Shown piece by piece: positions 56,598 to 64,000 of a DNA stretch of 64,000 bases. The notes beneath the pieces were generated by a model. It made no database searches and had not been told where the DNA came from. It was given only the letters and a program-made list of their open reading frames with translations. The stretch comes from Bacteroidota bacterium. Lineage in GTDB: Bacteria > Bacteroidota > Rhodothermia > Rhodothermales > UBA10348. Each line of letters starts with the position of its first letter. Position 1 is the stretch's first letter. The translations under genes were made by a program, and so were the position numbers. The stretch spans positions 22,087 to 86,086 of the forward strand of contig JAJCYQ010000050.1 of assembly GCA_029262835.1 (NCBI GenBank), read 5' to 3'.

Positions 56598-59500
56598 TCA
56601 GTCGAGACTGACCTCGAGACCGAGACCCTGCAATTCGCGAACAAGCACGTTGAAGCTTTCCGGCGTACCGGCTTCTGGCATGTTCTCTCCCTTGACAATG
56701 CACTCGTACGCCTTGGAGCGGCCCTGTACATCGTCCGATTTGTAGGTGAGCATTTCCTGGAGAACGTGGCTTGCCCCGTAGGCATACATGGCCCAGACCT
56801 CCATTTCTCCGAGTCGCTGCCCACCAAACTGCGCCTTGCCACCGAGCGGCTGCTGGGTAATCAGGCTGTATGGCCCGATGGACCGTGCGTGGATCTTGTC
56901 CTCGACCAGGTGACCCAGCTTGAGCATATAGATATACCCGACCGTTGTCTTCTGATCAAAGGGCATTCCTGTGCGTCCATCAATGAGCTGCGCACGACCA
57001 TCTACCGGCAGCCCGGCCTTTTTCATGGTCTCCTCGACGTCGGCCACTGTGGCACCATCGAAGATTGGCGTCGCAAAGTTGGTACCCAGCTTCTTGCCGG
57101 CCCACCCGAGCAGCGTCTCGTAGATCTGCCCCAGGTTCATACGTGAGGGCACGCCCAGCGGGTTGAGCACGATATCGACCGGCGTTCCATCTTCCAGGAA
57201 CGGCATGTCTTCCATGGGCACGACCTTGGCAATAACACCCTTGTTGCCGTGCCGACCGGCCATCTTGTCACCGATCTGGATTTTGCGCTTCTTGGCGACG
57301 TAGACCTTGGCCAGCTGCACAATCCCTGGCGGCAGTTCGTCGCCCATCTGCAGGTGATGCTTGTCGCGCCTGGCAATGCCGTGGACAAGGCGGTGCCGCT
57401 TCTCGTAGTTGCGAACGAGCACCTTTACCTTTGCATTGAGGTCTTCGTCTGCCGTGAAGGGCACCCGTGGGTCGAGCTGCAACGCCACAAGATCCTTGAA
57501 GGCTGATTTCGTAATCTTGGCGCCTTCAGAGACGACGACATTGCCGTCGCGATCAATGAAGTCTGCCGCCTTTTTGCCCTCCAGCAACGAGAAAAACTTC
57601 TCCCAGAATCGGGCATCCAGCTCGGCAAGATCCTTGTCAAGCTGTTTGTCAATGGCCGCGATCTGCTTCTGTTCTTCCTTTTTGGAGGCAGGATCGAGCT
57701 TGCGACGGCTGAACAGTTTTGTGTCGATGACGACACCCTTCATGCCTGGTTTGGCCTTGAGCGAGGCGTCCTTTACGTCACCCGCCTTGTCACCAAAGAT
57801 GGCGCGCAGCAGTTTCTCTTCCGGCGTCGGGTCGGTCTCTCCCTTGGGCGTGATTTTGCCGACGATGATATCGCCCGGCTTGACTTCAGCACCCACTCGC
57901 ACAATACCCCGCTCGTCGAGGTCCTTGGTGGCCTCTTCAGAGACGTTCGGAATTTCGCGCGTCAGTTCTTCCTCGCCCCGCTTCGTATCGCGGACCTGGA
58001 GTTCGAATTCCTCAATATGGACCGACGTGTAGACGTCATCCGAGACCAGGCGCTCCGAGATCGCGATGGCATCCTCGAAGTTGTACCCGCGCCAGGGCAT
58101 AAAGGCGACGAGCACGTTTTTGCCAAGCGCCAGGTCGCCCTTGTCGGTCGAGAAGCCGTCCGTCAGGACCTGCCCTTTCGAGACACGGTCTCCCACCTTT
58201 ACAATGGGCGACTGATTGACGGTCGAGTCCTGGTTCGTCCGGCGGAATTTGGTCAGTTCGTAGGTTTTCACCGGCTCATCGAACGAAAGCAGCGCCTCGT
58301 CATCTGACTGGTCGTAGCGGACGACGATTTTGCGCGCATCCACATACTCCACAACGCCGTCTTCCTCCGCCACGATAACGGCACGCGAGTCCTTGGCGAC
58401 TCGGCTTTCGAGCCCCGTACCCACGACCGGAGCTTCAGCCCGGAGGAGCGGAACGGCCTGGCGCTGCATGTTCGAGCCCATCAGGGCGCGGTTGGCGTCA
58501 TCATGCTCAAGGAATGGGATGAGCGATGCGGCGGGCGAGACAATCTGGTTCGGAGAGACGTCCATGAACATCACGTCCTTGGGCTCCATAATGGGGAAAT
58601 CACCGCGGTGGCGGCACTTCACCAGATTATTTACAAAATTACCCTTGCCATCGATGGGCGCGTTGGCCTGCGCGATGACAGCCGAGTCTTCCTGCTCAGC
58701 TGAAAGGAATTTCACTTCGTTTGTGACCTTTCCTTTCTTGACCACGCGGTACGGGGTTTCAATGAACCCATAGTCATTGATGCGCGCGTGGACACACAGC
58801 GATGAGATAAGGCCGATGTTCGGGCCTTCCGGCGTTTCAATGGGACAGAGGCGACCGTAGTGCGTGTAGTGCACGTCGCGCACCTCAAAACCGGCGCGCT
58901 CACGGGTCAGACCACCAGGACCAAGCGCCGAAAGCCGACGCTTGTGCGTCAGTTCCGCAAGCGGGTTGGTCTGGTCCATGAACTGGGACAACTGGTTCGT
59001 TCCGAAGAACGTATTGATGACGCTCGATACAGTGCGCGCGTTGACCAGGTCCTGTGGCGTAAATTTCTCGGCATCGCGAAGGTTCATGCGCTCCTTGATG
59101 GTCCGCGCCATGCGGGCCAGTCCGAGCGAGAACTGTGAGGCAAGCTGCTCGCCAACCGAGCGGACGCGGCGGTTGCCAAGGTGGTCAATGTCATCGAGCG
59201 TGCTCTTCCCGTTCTGAAGCAGGATGAGTTCATTGATGATGGCAACCATGTCCTCACGCGTGAGCGTGAGCTTGTCCAGGTCCTCATTGATCCGGAGGCG
59301 TGAGTTGATACGGTAGCGCCCAACCTCACCGAGATCGTACCTCTTCTCGGAGAAGAACAGACGCTCAAGTACACCTCGGGCCGTTTCTTCGTCCGGGGCC
59401 TCCGTGCCACGCAGCTGCAGGTACAGGTACTCGAGGGCTTCCTTTTCCGAATGGGTGGGGTCGCGCTTGAGCGTGTTGAGGAGTGTCGTGTAGTCGACGG

Positions 59501-60434
59501 TGTCGTCCGACGCATCTTCGTCCACTTCCCGGACCACGTGAATCAGCGTTACACCGGCTTCCTTCAGCTTGTCGTAATCTCCTTCCTCAAGTTCATGCTG
59601 CGCTGGAAGGATGACTTCGCGCTCAATACGGTCTTCTATGACCTCGCCCGTGTCCTCATCTACGACTTCCGTGATCCGTTCAATCGATACGGTAGCGGCC
59701 AACTTGCGACCAACCACTTTGACATAGGCCTTCTTGGTCTTGACCGTCACCGAGTCGGCCAGGTCGAAGAGCTTCACGATCTGCTCGTTGTCCGAAAAGC
59801 CGAGGGCCCGAAGGAGCGTCGTGACCGGCAGTTTCTTCTTGCGGTCAATGTAGGCCCACATCATGTTGCCTACGTCGGTGGAAAATTCAATCCACGATCC
59901 ACGGAATGGGATGACGCGTACCGAATAGAGCTCCGTTCCGTTCGGGTGTACGCTGTGCCCAAAAAACACACCCGGACTACGATGCAACTGGGAAACGACA
60001 ACCCGCTCCGCACCATTGATGACGAACGTCCCCCGCTCGGTCATGAACGGAAGGTTACCCAGGTAGACCTCCTGCTCAATCGCTTCTTCTGCCTCATCCT
60101 CGTCCTCATCCTCTTTCGAAGACAGGCGCAACTTGGCCTTCAGGGGTACCGAGTAGGACAATCCCTGCGCAATGCACTCTTCAATGGAGTGCTTCGGCGC
60201 ATCGAGCGCAAAGTGGATGAACTCCAGCGTGTAGCGCTCGCGGCTGTCCTGGATGGGGAAGTGCTCGTTGAACACCGCCTGGAGACCCTTGGCCTCCCTT
60301 TCCTCCGGCGCCGTGTCGTCCTGGACGAAGTCCCGGAACGCCTGGAGCTGAATATCCAGGAAATCAGGGTACTCGTGAACGGTTTGAATGCGTGCGAAGC
60401 TCTTACGCTCGGCGTGACCTTGGACGTTGGGCAT
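56598..60434 (-). CDS. rpoB: RNA polymerase beta subunit
   Basis: 1278 residues. Landmarks are the rifampicin region [33 protein letters not shown], the [21 protein letters not shown] block and the C-terminal [24 protein letters not shown]. It forms the catalytic channel with RpoC. Rifampicin-site residues look wild type by eye. 149 bp, with a strong hairpin, separate it from rplL. Confidence 0.98.
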   Translation of the reverse strand: MPNVQGHAERKSFARIQTVHEYPDFLDIQLQAFRDFVQDDTAPEEREAKGLQAVFNEHFPIQDSRERYTLEFIHFALDAPKHSIEECIAQGLSYSVPLKAKLRLSSKEDEDEDEAEEAIEQEVYLGNLPFMTERGTFVINGAERVVVSQLHRSPGVFFGHSVHPNGTELYSVRVIPFRGSWIEFSTDVGNMMWAYIDRKKKLPVTTLLRALGFSDNEQIVKLFDLADSVTVKTKKAYVKVVGRKLAATVSIERITEVVDEDTGEVIEDRIEREVILPAQHELEEGDYDKLKEAGVTLIHVVREVDEDASDDTVDYTTLLNTLKRDPTHSEKEALEYLYLQLRGTEAPDEETARGVLERLFFSEKRYDLGEVGRYRINSRLRINEDLDKLTLTREDMVAIINELILLQNGKSTLDDIDHLGNRRVRSVGEQLASQFSLGLARMARTIKERMNLRDAEKFTPQDLVNARTVSSVINTFFGTNQLSQFMDQTNPLAELTHKRRLSALGPGGLTRERAGFEVRDVHYTHYGRLCPIETPEGPNIGLISSLCVHARINDYGFIETPYRVVKKGKVTNEVKFLSAEQEDSAVIAQANAPIDGKGNFVNNLVKCRHRGDFPIMEPKDVMFMDVSPNQIVSPAASLIPFLEHDDANRALMGSNMQRQAVPLLRAEAPVVGTGLESRVAKDSRAVIVAEEDGVVEYVDARKIVVRYDQSDDEALLSFDEPVKTYELTKFRRTNQDSTVNQSPIVKVGDRVSKGQVLTDGFSTDKGDLALGKNVLVAFMPWRGYNFEDAIAISERLVSDDVYTSVHIEEFELQVRDTKRGEEELTREIPNVSEEATKDLDERGIVRVGAEVKPGDIIVGKITPKGETDPTPEEKLLRAIFGDKAGDVKDASLKAKPGMKGVVIDTKLFSRRKLDPASKKEEQKQIAAIDKQLDKDLAELDARFWEKFFSLLEGKKAADFIDRDGNVVVSEGAKITKSAFKDLVALQLDPRVPFTADEDLNAKVKVLVRNYEKRHRLVHGIARRDKHHLQMGDELPPGIVQLAKVYVAKKRKIQIGDKMAGRHGNKGVIAKVVPMEDMPFLEDGTPVDIVLNPLGVPSRMNLGQIYETLLGWAGKKLGTNFATPIFDGATVADVEETMKKAGLPVDGRAQLIDGRTGMPFDQKTTVGYIYMLKLGHLVEDKIHARSIGPYSLITQQPLGGKAQFGGQRLGEMEVWAMYAYGASHVLQEMLTYKSDDVQGRSKAYECIVKGENMPEAGTPESFNVLVRELQGLGLEVSLD

Positions 60435-60489
60435 GGTCGAGGTGATTACCGTGAATGATATTTACTATACGGCGCATGAAGCGCCGAAA

Positions 60490-60515
60490 GCCGACCCCGG
60501 AAATCCGGGGTCGGC
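60490..60515 (-). terminator. Hairpin between rplL and rpoB
   Basis: Perfect 11-bp stem GCCGACCCCGG / CCGGGGTCGGC with a 4-nt loop, followed on the minus strand by TTTCGGC. It could be an attenuator or processing site that sets the ribosomal protein to RNA polymerase ratio; the T run is too short for a strong terminator. Confidence 0.65.
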
Positions 60516-60583
60516 CAACGGTCACCGGCCGCCCTGGGGCGGGCCGTATGACGTTTCGGCTGGTTTGACAGTCGCAGGCACTC

Positions 60584-60961
60584 TCAGGCGAGCTCTACTT
60601 CTGCACCGGCTTCTTCGAGCTTGGCTTTGATGGACTCGGCTTCATCTTTCGGAGCCGCTTCCTTCACGGTTGACGGCGCGCCGTCAACCATTTCCTTGGC
60701 TTCTTTCAGTCCGAGACCGGTGATGGCGCGGACTTCCTTGATGACGTTGATTTTCTTGTCACCGGCTGCCTTCAGAATGACGTCAAATTCCGTCTTTTCT
60801 TCGGCGGCCTCTGCATCAGCACCACCGCCGGGACCGGCAACAGCCACAGCTGCCGCGGCCGGCTTGATGCCGTACTCGTCTTCGAGAAGCTGAGCGAGGT
60901 CATTCGCTTCCTTGATGGTGAGCCCTACGAGCTCTTCAGCCAACTTTGCAATATCTGCCAT
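60584..60961 (-). CDS. rplL: 50S ribosomal protein L7/L12
   Basis: 125 residues. The N-terminal dimerisation part ([32 protein letters not shown]), an Ala/Gly hinge and the C-terminal domain ([46 protein letters not shown]) are standard. It forms the L10-bound stalk. Confidence 0.98.
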   Translation of the reverse strand: MADIAKLAEELVGLTIKEANDLAQLLEDEYGIKPAAAAVAVAGPGGGADAEAAEEKTEFDVILKAAGDKKINVIKEVRAITGLGLKEAKEMVDGAPSTVKEAAPKDEAESIKAKLEEAGAEVELA

Positions 60962-61050
60962 TGTTTTTTACCTGGTTCCTGCAGTTTTCTCAGCCCGACG
61001 GGCTCGACTGCGTGTTTAAGGGTTATGTGAGATGGTTATTAATCACGTTT

Positions 61051-61581
61051 TCAGGCTTCCGCCTTTTCGGCGATGGCCTTGATGGCTCCAACGAGGTTGG
61101 ATCCCTGGGCCTGAAGGCCACCCACCACATTCGTGATCGGGGCCTGCAACAGACCAATGATGTCTCCGATGAGTTCGGCCCTGGACTTGAGCTTGGTGAG
61201 TACTTCAAGCGCATCGGCTTCGTACACGGCTCCTTCGATACTGGCCGCCTTGAGCGACGGGATTTCCAGCTTCGTTTCGTCCAGGAACTTCTTCATGACG
61301 CGGGCCGGGGCCGATGCTTCTTCAGCAAAGGCGACGGCCGTGGGGCCATTGAGTGCGTCGTAGAGCGGGTCATATCCGCCCACCTGTTCCATGGCCAGAC
61401 GCAACATGGTGTTCTTCACGACACGGTATTCAACCCCCGCCTCGCGGAACCGGTTGCGCAGGTCCGTGGCCTGCTCCACCGTCAGACCGGAGTAATTTGT
61501 AAGATAGATGGTCGGGTTCTGCTGCAGTTTATCAACCAGCTGCCCTACTGCCTCGACCTTCTGGGCTTTCGTCATCGACAT
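61051..61581 (-). CDS. rplJ: 50S ribosomal protein L10
   Basis: 176 residues. N-terminal RNA-binding domain with VEAVGQLVDKLQQNPTIYLTNYSGLTVEQATDLRNRFREAGVEYRVVKNTMLRLA, and a C-terminal helix for L7/L12. Ends 35 bp after the rplA stop on the same strand. Confidence 0.97.
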   Translation of the reverse strand: MSMTKAQKVEAVGQLVDKLQQNPTIYLTNYSGLTVEQATDLRNRFREAGVEYRVVKNTMLRLAMEQVGGYDPLYDALNGPTAVAFAEEASAPARVMKKFLDETKLEIPSLKAASIEGAVYEADALEVLTKLKSRAELIGDIIGLLQAPITNVVGGLQAQGSNLVGAIKAIAEKAEA

Positions 61582-61616
61582 GATTTTGTACGCTGTTCAG
61601 GTTTGGGTTCGGGCTC

Positions 61617-62327
61617 TTAGCGAAGTGCGCCTGTTACCAGGTTGCGATCCAGGCTGATGCCCGGTCCCATCGTTGTCGACAGGGTCACGGAGCGGACGTA
61701 TACGCCTTTTGCCGCTGCGGGCCGCAGTCGCAATACCTCCTTCAGGAAGGCTTCAGCATTCTCCTTGATCTGATCGGCGCTGAACGACGCCTTTCCGACG
61801 GCCACGTGCAGAATGCCTGCCTTGTCCACGCGGAAATCAATTTTTCCGGCCTTCACGTCCTTGACTGCAGAGGCCAGATCCATCGTGACCGTCCCACTTT
61901 TCGGGTTCGGCATGAGACCGCGAGGTCCGAGTACACGACCCAGGCGGCCTACGACAGCCATCACGTCCGGTGTGGCGATCATGACGTCAAAATCGGTCCA
62001 ACCCTGCTTCTGGATTTTCTCCGCCATGTCCTCCAGGCCGACGTAGTCGGCACCGGCGTCCCGCGCCTCCTGCTGTTTGCCTTCGCTGGCAAGGACAAGT
62101 ACACGCACGTCCTTACCGGTGCCGTGAGGCAACGCGACGGTTCCACGAACCATCTGGTCGGCGTGGCGGGGATCAACCCCGAGGCGAATATCCATATCGA
62201 TAGATTCGTCGAATTTGGCCGAGGCGGTCTGCTTGAGAAGCTCTACCGCCCGCTGCATGTCAATAGGCTGTTCGTTGTCTCCAATCAACTTGTGGAGTGC
62301 ACGATAACGTTTTCCTCGTTTGGCCAT
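61617..62327 (-). CDS. rplA: 50S ribosomal protein L1
   Basis: 236 residues from the ATG at 62327 ([14 protein letters not shown]). Contains [30 protein letters not shown] and the RNA-binding PNPKSGTV region. The open frame to 62480 has no ribosomal homology and is rejected. Confidence 0.97.
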   Translation of the reverse strand: MAKRGKRYRALHKLIGDNEQPIDMQRAVELLKQTASAKFDESIDMDIRLGVDPRHADQMVRGTVALPHGTGKDVRVLVLASEGKQQEARDAGADYVGLEDMAEKIQKQGWTDFDVMIATPDVMAVVGRLGRVLGPRGLMPNPKSGTVTMDLASAVKDVKAGKIDFRVDKAGILHVAVGKASFSADQIKENAEAFLKEVLRLRPAAAKGVYVRSVTLSTTMGPGISLDRNLVTGALR

Positions 62328-62424
62328 GATAGGGCTGTCTGTGCGGTACAATCGCCGTCCAAATGATTCGGCTCCCGCGGTGTGAGATAGCTGCAGGCAA
62401 CAACATGTGCCTGCCAGCATGAAT

Positions 62425-62862
62425 TCAGGCGGCGGGGGCTCCCTTGACCTTGATACCCATGGAACGGGCGGTGCCGGCAATCATGCGGGCGGCCTGGTCC
62501 ACGTCAAACGCATTCAGGTCATTCATTTTCTGCTCTGCAATTTCGCGGCACTGGTCCCACGACACCGTGGCGACCGTTTCGCGCAGAGGATCTGCGGCAC
62601 CGCTCTTGATCTTTGCAGCGCTCTTGAGCAGCACGGCAGCGGGCGGACTCTTTACAATGAACGTGAACGATTTGTCCGCGAACACGGTGATGACTACCGG
62701 AAGAATGAGGCCCATCCTGTCCTGCGTAGCGGCATTGAACGCCTTGCAGAACTCCATGATGTTGACGCCCTTCTGACCGAGCGCAGGACCAATCGGAGGT
62801 GCCGGTGAAGCCTGACCCGCCTTGATCTGCAACTTGATATAACCGTCTATTTTCTTTGCCAT
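62425..62862 (-). CDS. rplK: 50S ribosomal protein L11
   Basis: 145 residues ([43 protein letters not shown]...), a full-length L11. It is followed after 97 bp by rplA. Confidence 0.98.
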   Translation of the reverse strand: MAKKIDGYIKLQIKAGQASPAPPIGPALGQKGVNIMEFCKAFNAATQDRMGLILPVVITVFADKSFTFIVKSPPAAVLLKSAAKIKSGAADPLRETVATVSWDQCREIAEQKMNDLNAFDVDQAARMIAGTARSMGIKVKGAPAA

Positions 62863-62991
62863 AACGGTGCGCGGTGCAATCGCCGACGTATCGGCTCCCG
62901 CAAAATTTGATTAGTGTGCTTGAAAGCGCTAGCCGGTCAGTAACGACGCGACTACCTTACAGTTCCGGAGCAATGTGAAGCACCGGTCAAT

Positions 62992-63537
62992 TCATTCTTC
63001 GTGCTCAACCTGGAGGTAATCCAGTTCCAACGGGGTCTTTCGGCCGAAAATGGAAACCATGACGCGGACTTTGGCCTTGTCCGGGTACACCTCGTCAACA
63101 AGCCCATTGAAGTTGTTGAAGGGCCCATCGACCACCTTCACGGCATCGCCGGGCTGGAAAGGAATTTCCGGCTGCTCGCCCATTTCGCGGGCTTCATCCA
63201 TCTTGCCCATGATGCGCGCCACTTCCTCGGGCCTCAGAGGCGATGGTTCATCGCCAGTTGTCAGAAACCCGACAACAGACTGGATGCCGGTGAGCACGTG
63301 CATGAGTTCATTGTCAAGCACGGCGTTGATGAGGATGTACCCCGGGAAAAAGTTTTTCTCCCTCGTCCGCTTCTTGCCCGCCCGCATTTCGAACACCGTC
63401 TCTGTCGGAATCATGATTTCCGGCAGTCGGTCTTCAAGACCCTGCAGCTTCAGTTCCGACTCAATGCTCTCCTTGACCTTCTTTTCGTGACCCGAGAAGG
63501 TCCTGAGTACATACCACTTGCGAATTCTGTCCGCCAT
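62992..63537 (-). CDS. nusG: Transcription termination/antitermination factor NusG
   Basis: 181 residues from the ATG at 63537 ([21 protein letters not shown]). NGN domain followed by a KOW domain ([34 protein letters not shown]). The longer frame to 63750 overlaps secE and is rejected. Confidence 0.97.
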   Translation of the reverse strand: MADRIRKWYVLRTFSGHEKKVKESIESELKLQGLEDRLPEIMIPTETVFEMRAGKKRTREKNFFPGYILINAVLDNELMHVLTGIQSVVGFLTTGDEPSPLRPEEVARIMGKMDEAREMGEQPEIPFQPGDAVKVVDGPFNNFNGLVDEVYPDKAKVRVMVSIFGRKTPLELDYLQVEHEE

Positions 63538-63539
63538 GA

Positions 63540-63719
63540 TCAGCCGTAGATGACTTCGAGGACGGTGCTTATGACACGATCCGCTCCGAAGATGAAAAGG
63601 GAAATGACCAGGGTCGCCACAATCGTGACCACCGTGTTGCTGATCAGCTCCTTCTGGGTGGGCCAGGTGACCTTGCGCATTTCCTTGGCCACTTCCTGCA
63701 GATATCCTGCTACGTTCAT
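63540..63719 (-). CDS. secE: Preprotein translocase subunit SecE
   Basis: 59 residues: MNVAGYLQEVAKEMRKVTWP, then TQKELISNTVVTIVATLVIS and a single membrane helix. The EMRKVTWPTQKEL amphipathic segment is the SecE signature. It is 2 bp upstream of nusG, in the canonical order. Confidence 0.95.
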   Translation of the reverse strand: MNVAGYLQEVAKEMRKVTWPTQKELISNTVVTIVATLVISLFIFGADRVISTVLEVIYG

Positions 63720-63747
63720 TGTGCCTTACCTGAATAATTACCTGTTG

Positions 63748-63821
<74 letters not shown>

Positions 63822-63860
63822 TGCCGGCCGCAAGCGGCCTGCACTGTGACCTGACTGGTA

Positions 63861-64000
63861 TCAGTCAAGAATTTTGGAGACGACACCGGCACCAACCGTG
63901 CGGCCGCCTTCACGAATGGCGAAACGAAGGCCCTGCTCCATGGCAACAGGCACAATCAGCTTCACCTTGAACTGGGTGTTGTCACCAGGCATCACCATCT
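63861..64000 (-). CDS. tuf: Elongation factor Tu, C-terminal end (partial)
   Basis: The last 46 codons before the stop at 63861: [20 protein letters not shown], then [20 protein letters not shown] and SKILD. This is the conserved EF-Tu domain III end. The gene continues beyond the right edge. Confidence 0.97.
   Translation of the reverse strand, partial: MVMPGDNTQFKVKLIVPVAMEQGLRFAIREGGRTVGAGVVSKILD

Overview
The window looks like a chromosomal segment of a GC-rich member of the Bacteroidota/Rhodothermota lineage (Rhodothermia or Balneolia-like). The basis is: several secreted proteins end in the Por/type IX secretion (T9SS) C-terminal sorting domain with a YPNPF motif and a terminal K or R; there is a GWxTD-domain protein; small DUF4834-like and CsbD-like proteins occur; and GlmM, AsnS and the acyl-CoA carboxylase subunit look like Bacteroidota versions. 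The species cannot be named from sequence alone.

Layout. 1-7.9 kb: a GNAT/nitrilase fusion divergent from a FolK-deoxynucleoside kinase fusion, a small membrane protein, an intergenic gap holding a MITE-like element and one copy of a dispersed repeat, then glmM, a SIMPL protein and asnS on the minus strand. 7.9-9.95 kb: a GATCAGC heptamer array and an AbiE-like type IV toxin-antitoxin pair with a palindromic promoter. 10-31.7 kb: a surface-protein island with a GWxTD protein, a UbiA-like membrane protein, two CHRD/cohesin-like T9SS proteins and two divergent giant T9SS proteins of about 2330 residues each. 31.7-36.3 kb: a metallophosphoesterase and pyruvate dehydrogenase E1-alpha, E1-beta and E2. 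36.4-40.1 kb: BrnT/BrnA-like toxin-antitoxin pair, ECF sigma/anti-sigma/polyprenol-phosphate mannose synthase operon, and icd. 40.2-44.2 kb: a queuosine-tRNA mannosyltransferase-like enzyme, a small conserved protein, a heavily modified ComF, the second dispersed repeat, and an ABC ATPase followed upstream by a TPR protein. 45-47.3 kb: egtB-egtD (ergothioneine). 47.3-52.3 kb: thioesterase and carboxyltransferase, a CsbD-like protein, and an ECF sigma/HEAT anti-sigma/TetR operon. 52.3-64 kb: the canonical block rpoC-rpoB-rplL-rplJ-rplA-rplK-nusG-secE-trnW-tuf, all on the minus strand.

A theme at several scales is short in-frame tandem repeats and low-complexity inserts in interdomain linkers of otherwise ordinary enzymes (GNAT/nitrilase, FolK-dNK, GlmM, PdhC, ComF, ABC ATPase), plus repeats in the gaps between convergent genes. 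The most notable items are the divergent giant paralogs with dockerin/cohesin-like modules, the two-copy dispersed hairpin repeat, the 307-bp element with 23-nt inverted termini, the heptamer array beside the toxin-antitoxin pair, and the rearranged comF with three perfect hairpins in its coding sequence. No CRISPR array, rRNA, complete transposase or prophage was seen.
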